This document shows positions 36,901 to 48,900 of a stretch of DNA of 64,000 nt, piece after piece. The notes under the pieces are model-generated. The model was not told where the DNA came from. It saw only the letters and a list, made by a program, of their open reading frames with translations, and searched no databases. Numbering within the stretch: position 1 is the first letter of the stretch; the number at the start of each line of letters is the position of its first letter. This DNA is from Lineus longissimus (taxonomy: Eukaryota > Nemertea > Pilidiophora > Heteronemertea > Lineidae). The translations under genes were made by a program, and so were the position numbers. The stretch covers positions 7,566,001 to 7,630,000 of the forward strand of contig NC_088312.1 of assembly GCF_910592395.1 (NCBI RefSeq), read 5' to 3'.

Positions 36901-39900
36901 TCAGAACGATCAGTCAAGTTGTCTCAGGCCAATATTGATATTGTCTGAGGACCATACGGTTGCTGTGTCTGAGCAATTGATTCTGTCTGGGATGAAAAAT
37001 GGCCAGCCACTTCATCTGGGGTATTAGTTGTCGGATCGGATTGAAGGAATGTGCTTTATACGCCGAATTGATACTTAACATTATACGCATATATATAGTT
37101 ATTTATTATCGTGTCACCTTTATTACAAAGCCAACCTATTAAGTATAACTGGAATCAAAAGTTCCTTTGGTAACAGTTAAGGCACGGTTCACGGGATGGA
37201 TCAGGGCACTATAAGCTATAATCACGAGCAGGAGGCTTTTTCCGACTTATTAACAGTTTCTCTAACTTTTCCGGATTAGTCCGACAAAATTCCGACATTG
37301 TCCAACTTCTCCCTGAAAGGTCGGATTTTTTTAAAAACTTGTGCAAAAATATCAGGGCTTCCCAAAATAGGGCCATAAAGATCTTTGTTGAATGGGGTTA
37401 AGGAGCTGTGAGCCAGACGCTCAGAGTGACTCTTAAGTGTGAATACTAATTAGCTCATTCAATTAGGTTACCTCATTAACACCATTCAACATAGGCCTTT
37501 GATCTCTAATGCCCTATTTTGGGAAGCCCTAGATTTTCCAGAAATCCGACCTATCAGGGAAATGTCGGACTTTTGTCGGATAAATCAGGAGAAAGTTAGA
37601 AAAACCGTTAAGAAGTCGGAAAAAACCTCCTACTAGTGTATTGCTTTCCCTGTTGCACAGTCCAGCTGTTTGCAGAACAACAACACGTCCGGTCATTGGC
37701 TTCCTGACTTTGCTCTGTGACTTCTCTTAAAGGTTATTGTTGTTCGTGTTGTTTTAAGATAGGTTTGGGTTATCTCGGTGCCTTCTGAAAATAATAGAAA
37801 ACAATATCCTGTAGCACTGTATTGCTTTGCGGGCAACAAAAACAAGCCCCATCAGAAAGGAAAGGAATGGCATTTGCTGAGGATAAATCATTCTTGTGAT
37901 AATTGGGTTTAAATCCCTAGCCACGTGTGATGTGTTAAGTTGGAAACAGGCACTGCATACTTAAGCATGCTTAAACTACAATACTGTGGACGGATATTTG
38001 ACATAATACTACAAACTGTCGTTCGTTCATCAGGCGAAGACAATACCAACATCTTTCATCTGATGGGCATTATGACTTTGTACAAGCAGTGACTGTATAT
38101 CTTCGCTCTCTCACAACAAGCCTGCGTTTGTTGATGAATACAAAGCATCTACCAGTTGCATTGCCGTCGGCAGAAAGTTTTGTTACCAATTACATTATTC
38201 ATCTTGGATTGTCTTATACTGGCGTTGTTTGAACAGATTGTATCCTCTGGCAACCACCTGCACGCCAGCGCTGGCCTTAGATAACATTTTTCCACTTTTC
38301 TAGCTTTTTTCGCTCAACTATCATCTTATTCTTCCCAATGGAATTTTACAAAATATATTGAGAAAGGATTGGAACATTCAAGGTAGTGGGTCAGAGTTTG
38401 AGAAAATGTCACACCTCCTCTGGCAATCATCTGCCGTACCGAATCATCTTCCAGAGGACCGTTCTCCTGGTGCTGTTTTTGTCCAATTTGCCATTAGCTA
38501 ATTAATGTAATGTTTGTGTTTTCTTACAGCGGTGACCTTCCAGGTCTGCATCCAAAACAGATACAAATTAAACAAAAAGTTTAGGAAATATCAGAACAGC
38601 GTCGACAGGGAATATGACCAAGATATGGAAACAAAGGCGCTTCTGGCGCAGGCGAAGGTGAGGCTAATATTCATCATGTTTTTTTAATACTCCTTACTGG
38701 GGAAATAAGCATGGTCGATGGAAAGTAGTTCCAACCCGACATCCTGGAGCAGCTAAAGCATACGACTAGATAAAACATAGAGTGTTGTCAAATTGTGTGG
38801 CTTATCCTTGAACAACTCTTCATGACAAGTTATCAGATTTGTGGGCAGTCAGTGCTTATTGGCAAAGATTTCAGGTTCGTGGTTCGTAAGGCTAACGCTA
38901 CTTACAATCTGGCCGACTTCGAACTTGTGTCTATTCTAAGACTAATTGTCTAGTGATAATCGTACGAATATCCACCACCCAACACATATAGATCTTCAAG
39001 GAAATCAAGGTATCAATTTCTCCATCGATTAGCATGAATGAGATTCAATATGATTCCCAGCACTTCGTTACTCACACGCACGTCCTGTATCTACGTACTT
39101 TCAAGTCCCGGTGCCACAGCCTGTGTGCATTAATGAACATACCACTCTCTCTTTTCTCTGTAATCTTGGTTCTAACTGAATCACTCTTACATCGACACCA
39201 CATGATGAAGCCAGATATTTCTGACAAGATCTTATCTTTGGTTTCAAGACCGTGTACGGTGGTGTAGTACACCGTGCCTTCTCAAGGTCTTTTATTGCAA
39301 TGTTCACAACAAAAATATGCTGAAGTGTCCTGATGAGTGTATTGACTGCGTTATCGGCATCTTGCGTACTCTCCTCTGTCACGAAGGAGATGTTATTAAT
39401 GCCGTCAACTACTTATAAAACGTAAATAACTACACTTAATATGGTACATGCTGGATACTTACGACAATTAAGCAAGATATTGCCAGCTAGTACATATACC
39501 TTAGGGCCGAGATGTTTTTGCACTATCCATCACATGACTCCAAGTGCAAGGACCATGTTATAAAGACAGTACCACTACATACATGCATTGGGGATTGATA
39601 TATGGATTGACCTTCTTAACGTGGAGGTCTAGATGGTGATTGTAACCTGCTATTTCACTAGTGTTCACAGGGTGTATTGCTACGAACAACCTAATGGCAT
39701 AGAGCAGTACAAACGGCTGCTGGGTTTCGCATCCTGTAAAAAAGCACCCAGCTAACCTCGATGATGAAATGCCCGTAGGCCTTGAACCATACGTATGCTA
39801 CATATGAATTGCCGATAACTTTCTTCCCGCACATTCTGCAGCATTGTAGCACATTTTCTCGTCATATCACATAATCGTACTTGAAGGTCTTACCTCATGG

Positions 39901-42900
39901 CTTTTCATTATCTATCCTTTGAGAAATGATCAATCGCATTTATGCATACATGACTCCGATATTTTTTGCTTAGTCAATCGTATTTCAAACACCAGTTTTT
40001 TACAGTCATCAAATATCACAATCTCCCACCTTCCCTAGTAGAGTTTAGTCATCAGATTTATATTTTGTTGCGCATGTATGTATGAATGAGCAAAAAGATC
40101 GATTTTGATTGTCAGATGGAGTGGTCCCTGCACCCGCAGGATGGAGAAGACGACTTATCTATCTCAACCGGTACTCCTGTTATCGAAAGCCGTTGACACA
40201 GCGCTAAAACTTCTTTGGAATCATCCAATCTTTATCAGACCCAGACGCGTGATGGGGGAAACCCTAGAAGATGAGATGAGATGAGAGGATGAGTCTTTGC
40301 CTTTGATAAGTGGCAAGTGCAGCCTAATGCTTGGAGAAAAAAATATAGCCCTGCGTTTCTTGGAATGTGTTTCGAGTATATAGACACGATTACAAAATAG
40401 GTATCACCAACTCCCTCCCAAGATTGTTGATGATGACACATGATAGGAACGTGATATAACCATTGCAGAATAATAAGCCAACTGGTTTCACCCTTCCTTT
40501 TTCTTCACGCCATTCATTCATGCCTTCGTCCTGTTTCAGGCCGCGGCAGACGCCGAGAACATTGACAACATCGCGGAACAACGCCGCCAGCAGGGAAAAC
40601 GAGTGCGATATGGAGAAATCATTCAGGTAGGGTATGAAAAAACTCATTGTAGAGGAACATCTCGTAGTAGACGAAGTGGACAATTTTTCATCTTTGAACA
40701 CGAAAGCGTGAATAGATCGTTATCATTGCGAATGATGCTCTACAAAGAATGTAAATGGAATACTGCACTTGTGATGTGACTGTCCTCCCCCTTATAGGGC
40801 CATTCGCTGTTCTGAAGTATTATGAAATTATATGGAAACTTGCCTTTAACTGCAATCTAGCTAGTATACTAAAGTTAGGGCATAGTTATGGCTACAGAAT
40901 GAAACGCGATCTAGTTTCAGTCCATTGGGCGGTCATCACACTAGTCATCTCTTACCTCATTTCTACGAGATGCTGCAGCTTTCAGAGTAATTTGTCGAGT
41001 GTCCGCAAAACATATACATTTTACATTTTGGCAAAAAGAACAAATATAGCAGTTAAGATTGATTTGTTGTGTAATCATGTTAGTGTACCAATATCGGGTG
41101 TTGTGCATTAGGATAATGCAATATGTAATCATGAGAGACCGATTAACAATAATAAAATGTTTTATTGGATGCTTTCAATGTGTAACTGAGGCAATGGATT
41201 CACTCAGAAACTGTGTTCTTCAATGATGAAATCCTTCATTTGTATACATCGCACAGATGTCTTGCTTATATATCTATTTTTAAATAAGAGTGTCTGCCAA
41301 CAGTCATTTATATTATATATGGTAGAATGTACTTAAAATTAAGCTCTAACTGAGCGCTGCTTTTGAAATAAGAATGGGAAAGAAGCAAATTCGATCTTTT
41401 GTTGATACTAACTGGGCCAAGGGGAGGGTATTGCCACTAGCATTGTAGACCGTCAATTCAAAATGTCAGGGTCACCGGTAGTGACTACCTGAATGCTAAT
41501 GATTGGCGATAGCCATCTTTAAAACGTACGGTACTCAGGTGGCTAAACTGCTTTCAGTAAAGTAGCAAACCTTTGCAGTATCCATTTGAAAGTTCCCTCG
41601 GGAAGACCACCTGATTACCAGATGCTCGTATGAACGTCCCCGCGGTAAAAGTCCCTGATTGGTACAGAAATACCTTCAGGATATGATTAATTGTGCTTCT
41701 AATTGTGCTTCCATGGTCCTCATGGTTCGTGTCCCCGGAAACAACCTCACCGTTGAGGCAGGTTTAATGACATTCAAATGAGGTCGACTTGGCTTGAGTT
41801 GAAATCCTCTTTAACGACTGTAAAGTAATCAGAACTTGTCGTGAGTATGAAATGGTTGCAAGGGAAATTCATTTTTCTCTGTAACTGGTTGCCTCAGCGC
41901 AATGCCCAAAGCGTCTGTAAGCAGTTGTCTAAATTAGAAGTCATTGTCCTGTTAAAAAGTGTTCATCCGATCATCTCCTTCACGAGACAGATGCAGATGA
42001 CGTTGGGATGCTGGACAATGAATATCTTAACAGATGTGGCGACCTTTATCAAAAACACTCTCTGGTTTTTTTAAATACTTGGAGGCAACATCTGCATATG
42101 ACATTTAGATATTGGGCCATTATAAGGATTAGCTTTAGTCTATCCCTCACCTTTTTATATATCGTTGCGTAAAAAATGCAGTAACCTGTGCAAGGTCTAT
42201 ATCTGATGGTGCAGTACTACTCATTATAATGCAGTCTATGTTGTGATGCACTGAAGAACCAATCATACTAAAACGTGGCATGGTTTTCGTTGTTGAGCGT
42301 CGATTAAAACCTACCATTGCTACATTTAAGTGCCATTTGTGGTAGGAAAAGATACCCTTAGAATAGAGTGACCCGGTTACGAAGATTTCTCTATACGCTT
42401 TAAGTCTGATTATCATCTGCACTTTTATTGCGCTAAATGTGGTTTTATAGTCAAAGTACTAACATTCTGCTGAGGCAAATCACGCTAGCAGCTATTTCTT
42501 TAGCGTTTTCTCTTTTAAGATAATGCTTATCTGACCAGAAAGCACCTTGATAATGTAACACATTAATGCAATGATAAACATCTTTAAACGATTTTGACCA
42601 ACGGCAACTGAACAGTGAAAATAGCAATCTCCGACTATACTATCTTTATGTTGTAACTTTAAGGTGCACCACATCAACGTTTACGCCATAGGTTAACTTT
42701 CCGAATTCACTCAGAACATTCCCCATATTCCTTCATATTTCCTTCTGTATTTCAGCTCAAGCATTTGTTCACTGGGAAATTCATCCATGTTAACACAACC
42801 CAGACGAGTAAAAGAGATAAGAATAATATGCTGGTGAGTAAAGAACGAATGATAAAAACCCCGTAAATATAACAGTTTAACTCCGGATGATGTCAGTTGA

Positions 42901-45900
42901 AAATGCTTCGCAATAGCGCTGGGAAAAGTACAAGTTGTTGAGTTGAACAATATCTGCAGGTGACAGTAGTATGCTTTAGTTCCAGTGTAGGGCGATATGA
43001 ATAAAAACTTGTAAAATATGCCTTTACCTTAGTTTTTTTATATCAATACGGTAAACGAAGTATGCAGACTTGACTCCAAGAGAATCGACTTGAACTTTAG
43101 TGCGCCATTGCTGACAGTCATTGGTGCCAAAAGCTTTATCTTTATAAAAGTTTTCTAATAGCGTCAAGAATGTGCCGCAATCTCCCAGCCAATCTCCTAA
43201 AGCACACAGAAAAAGAGTCCCATCCTCGGTCCTCCCTGTCAGTCCATAATTGCCCCACAATGTTATGTTGATGATAAAATTACAGAAAGCATGTGGAATT
43301 TCCAGTATGTGCGCTTGGTTGTCATTGCAGTTTTTTGTTTGTTTTTCAAGCAGTAATTCCCGTTGTTGAATCTGTATGCTTAAAGATAAATCAGTCGAGA
43401 AGAAAATTCTTATTTTTTAAATCTTACACATTTTGTCACCTTTTCTGTGTTACAGGTGTCTCTGCAAGACTACAATGCCAAGCATGGACAATTCAGGATA
43501 TTACCGAGATATAAAGTGAAATCGGAGGGAGAGGTGGTACGTACTCTTATTATACATGAATCGCATTGAATCTATTCCATAAGGATGGTATATCATGAGG
43601 CACTTACTCGTAAAATGCAACTATCCAGAAAGAAGCCAAACCCATCAAAAATCAACCAATCAAATTAGCCAAACAAAAGTACCAATTGTTACACTGATTG
43701 AGTTTCTGGTTTTACTTACTCAGTTCCATTTGCTCGCAGAACCGTATCTCATTATCAACCTACACTCCGTGGCTCATTTACTACCTCTTGAGTAACTCTG
43801 TTAATGAGCTCATTTCCAGTGTTTTACCATTCAAGTACTAAAAACTACCAAATTTTTGCGAGCCTTTTACCTTCACGTTTTCTGCATATACATCTGAACA
43901 TGTAATCATGATCAACCTATTTTCTTCTGAAATGTTTGCGAGTTACAAAAATAAAGAGGCAGAAAGATTTGGCGGAATACTGTATGCCATAGAAATGTTT
44001 CTCTTTTTTAGATCCAAATCTTTGACCAAGTGGTGTTGGAGAGTATAAAGTCCCCAGGTCACTTCATGCACGCCAGCGCCCCCTATCAAATCGATTATCT
44101 TACATTTGGGTGAGTATATCATGAGAGGAAAGGAAGAGGGATTTTCATACATATTCACAGTAGTTAGAACCCTTTAGACTAGAGAAGCTTTCAACTTGTC
44201 TATCAGAGCAGTCTAAGCTGTTCTTGCCTGTGCATGGCCTTTAGTGTGACAGCACGCTTCAATAATATCAGCAGCGGAAACTCCAATATTTCTAATTGGG
44301 AATGCTCTGCGTCAGTTGAACAACATATGACATGCACATACATCATAAATAAATACATGTTCCACGCTAAGACTTCTTAGAAGCCATTTTCTCTACTTTT
44401 AATTAGAAATCGCATGAAAGGCAGCATTAACATTGCCTGTACTTTCTTTTGCATTGATAGTTTTCTCATTTTTCTCGCTGAACAATTATTTGAGATTGAT
44501 ATTGAATGACAATAATGTATCATAAACCTTTGCGATGAATCTTTTCACATGTTTCTTTCATTAGCAGCAGTAGGTTCATGTCGTCTTATCCAACGGATTT
44601 AATACATGTAACCTTACAACATTCCACGTTTCGATTAATATATAGGAGGCAAAAAACAAATATCCAGCTCTGTTAAGATAGATTCGCAATCGACAAGACT
44701 AGACTTCGGCCTTTGACTTCATGGATTTGATACCCATCCTAATCCGGCTTTGGTGATCACCCTATATTCATCCTTAGCTAACCTGTCGTGCACAGCAGTA
44801 GCTATCCCCTGTATTTTTCCTGATTATGAGAGACATTTGTTTGTAATGGAATCAAAAAATTATCTCTGTAGTAGTATGTGGGCAACTTTCATACGTTGTT
44901 TCAAGTGCTCGAGCACTTGACCGAAATTTTTCTTGTACAAGTGCTCGAGCACTTGAAACAACGTATGAAAGGTGTCCATATACTACTTCAGAGATAATTT
45001 TTGTTTCTATCACAAACAAACAATATCTCTATAGTAGTAAAGTTTGTACAAGTGCTCGTGCACTTGGAACAACGTACGAAAGTTCCCCATATACTACTAC
45101 AGAGAGAATTTTTGTTTCTATCACAAACAAAAAATATCTCTATAGTAGTAAAGCTGCACCTTTCATACGTTGTTTCAAGTGCTCGAGCACTTGACCGAAT
45201 TTTTTCTTGTACAAGTTTGACTTCTGGCTGTCATTATCTCAGTTCTGCAGTCGATTTGTAGCAATAGCCAAACGTGAGCTGCTAGACGAGGTATCACGTG
45301 GGCTGCAAAATAGATATTAAGTTACCTTGACTTAATCGATAAAAGCTGTTCCAATATATCCCCGCTTGAACACCCTGCTCCCATACACAATGACCATTTA
45401 ATGAAAGGAACATGGTCACCGTGTGGTGAGTCCATGCATTCTATCAGAAAAACACATCTGATCAGGGCTTTAGATTTGGAGGAAAAAGTACAGTGGTATG
45501 TAAATATAATTTGAAAAACTAATCTGAAGATCTGAGACAAGTCTGGGCATATCGACGGTTTGTTGTACCACGAGCAAGGCGTTGCACTTTTCCTGTAAAC
45601 ATTATGTAACATGAGCTGTACCTTTTGCCTCCTAATCGAATCTCCAACTATGGTTCTTACATTGCGCTATTAACCAACCATGAAGCCAGTCTCCATGCAC
45701 AGCTAATAGCGCCATGCTCCACACACGCGTTTTATTAATGACCTTCCTTCTCCCACAATGATACCCCCAGATCGGTGAACCCGGCCAGGTGCAAGAGGAA
45801 GACCCCGGGCACGATGATCATTGATAAGTAAGACACATCACAGTACTATGTATTACTGATTTTCACCTTCTCATGCAACAAAGCTCGTCCCCAAAGAACC

Positions 45901-48900
45901 ACCAGTTGAAGAACCGCCATTGCCTCACTGTTTTCGTTATCATAGGAAGGTCGTACCGGCCTGCTGTCTATCTCACGCAAACTTAAATTGCACAGGAGAG
46001 ACCACCATGTAAGAGATTATTTTCAACATGAAAGAGAATGTCTTTAAAAAGCTTTAGTTAAGTGTCCAGTGACGACCGTATCAGGATAAAATAAAGGTAT
46101 CCGCTATGCCAGTAGTAGTCTGCTTCGTAGAAGCACCTTTAAAGATAACACCACGGATCACCGTTCCTAACATAGGACTTGTTAGGTTTGATGTGTGTTT
46201 CAATTCCAATTCATGTCTGTGAATCATTAAAATACGTCAGTATGATAAGCACGTACCTTCTGTGTCGCCATGTGGCGATCGCCTTATCTATTGGTTTGAT
46301 TGGTTTTCCTTAAGTTAGACTGGAGACCAAAATACTTTCATGCCAGATTGCTAGGGACAATTGCTATGTGGTAAAGTAAACATACTTAAGGCTAATCAAT
46401 GAGATATTGCATCAGATCCACAAACGAATCGTCATCATCTTAAATTTGTGAAAATCAGCTAGATTTGTCATTTGCCATTAAATGAGATGTGAAACGGTGA
46501 TTTATACTAAGGCGTCCCCCAACCAGACCCGCGCTTGCTTCTTACCATGCTTTTTAACCTTATGCCCACCCGAGACATTGAGCCGGTACGACCATTCATC
46601 ACTATGATACGTTGGCCCCTTGCCTGACCTTTGCTGCATGTCCCTGTAAATATATACTTGTTCTTACTTTTCTCCCTCGAATCCTCGCAACAGTTTTATC
46701 GGCAGGTATGTAAGGATAGTGGAGCTACGTCTCGGTTCCGCCAATACACACGTCACATGCCTTTCTATTCTCATGACGCTTACACGTCGCTTGATGCCCT
46801 CTACTTACTATTTATACTGAGCACCGTGTCAGTCTTTGCACGTATTAATAAGTAATCCGGCGCGCGAGGAGCCCTAATAAAACGGGTCGAGAATGATATC
46901 TGCATCCGCATGCGACAGCATTATTATTCGAATTGGTTGCTGATCGAAAGCATGGTTGACTTCTCTCATCTGGGTCTGAATGCAACAAACTAACAAATTT
47001 TAGGATCATACTTAGAGTAACGATGATTTTAAACATACTCCTTTCTTTCGCTTAAGGACTTCTGCCCAAGAGAAGGCAATGCATCGAAATATAGGCTTGA
47101 TGTAGATGTAGATGCTTTAGATTATTACTTAATCGTAGCGCACGTGGTTTCCAAATTCGATAATAGATTGAATCTTTCTAGCTACTTCTTTTGTGGTTGT
47201 TATGTACAGAATCATCAGAGTTAAAGCATGAACAATAGAATCCTTCATGCTACCAGTTCAAGTACATCACACTCCAATTTATATTTAAGCCACGAACTGA
47301 GACTCAATAGCACTTAATCTAGTTGTGAATGCGACATTTTAACAGCCCTGTACAATAGGGATGCTAGTATCTTGAACTTGGCGGATATCAGGTTTTCATC
47401 GGTTAAAGGTTATTCTCCGACACTCATTATTAGGAGAGTGTTGCTGCAGCACTTCAAGTATTGACTGGATCTCCTTCATCTTAAAACGTCTTGCTCCTCT
47501 ATTCTGTATGCGGATAAACATGGCACAGTTTGTGTATTGGACACATAGCTGTTTGACTCCGAAGAAACATAGTTACAAAAGAGTTACAAAAGAGTGCTAA
47601 GAATGCTAGCGGAAAAGGATAAATCGATGTGTTGACATTTTTCTGGAAGTAACACATTTTCAATGACCTACAAATACGAACGTATAGTCTTGAAAGCAGA
47701 TGACAGCCAAAGGAATGCTAGGTCTTACTACTAAGATGCAAATAGAAATACTTCTTATAGCCCTATTAACCAACAATTATTGAAGGAAAAATCATTTCAA
47801 AGCGCATGACATAGTTTAGTACCAACATTGCTCCTGACGTCACTAACTAAAGTTTTCATATTTTGACGACGTCACTTTCTCTCCTGCATATCAAAAGCTG
47901 CGAAAAGTTTCGGCAGAGCTTAACACTTATAAGGTTCGTAATAGCAAGTAGACTAGACTTTTTAGAGTTCATAGAATTAACCAAGGAAAATGCGCAAAAT
48001 AGCGAGGTAAAATACCAGATCGTCGAATAATTTTATGCTACATTTCTTTAGCTACATCAGTTAGCATAACTGGAACCCTCAGGATTACTAAACATTTGCT
48101 CTTTTTGCATGCTTAACCAAGACTCAAAACCTTTGGTTGTAGGCCATTGGCATCTCCAACCCGAGAAAGTATTTATTAAATTAAATTAAATTAGATAAAT
48201 ATAGCGACGATTGGAATCTTCCAGTTTTTCTGTCCAGTTCTCCTGCCATGATTGAATGGAGAATGCCCCTATTATACATTCTTAAAACAAGTTTTGGTGA
48301 CAAGGTTAACTAATGCATGCTTGAATGTGGATAATTGAGATGACATTTCCTTGCAGGTTTGCATGTGTTAAGAAGAAACATTAATGTAATAGTAAATAGA
48401 TAGTTAAAATAAAACATTTGAATCCCGGGGGTTACACTAGCCTATGTGTGTTACTCTGCTCCAGTAACCTAATTGAAACGCCCTGTCCACCAAATACTCC
48501 CACCTGGCGTAAAGAAGTACAAAACTGTCCATGCCGTATGATAATGTACTACATACATGTAATATGATGTAAAGACTAGTTTATTTCAGTTTTGCAAATG
48601 ATTCTCTCGGAAACCTCCTAGATTGGCGTTTGAAAAGTAATACAAAACTAAATGTATATTTGGCAAATAAATGTCACCTTTGATACTTGCATTTGTTCAC
48701 CTCGTAAAATTATGTTAACCTGATAACACAGGTTTCGATAATTGCAAACAGATACTGGCAAAGAGTTCTTAAAAATACAGTGACTACTTAGTTAACTGGT
48801 GTTTGGTCTAAAATTTTCTAAGTCACTAATAGAGGCCCAGAATGGGATATTGTCGATTTACGACCATGTAGGGCCTATACTAATCACATTTCAATGAAGA

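Noticed and set aside
39101-39382. 93-codon - strand open frame in intron 3
   Set aside because: Protein-like but unassigned, no splice signals, and inside an intron of the opposite strand.
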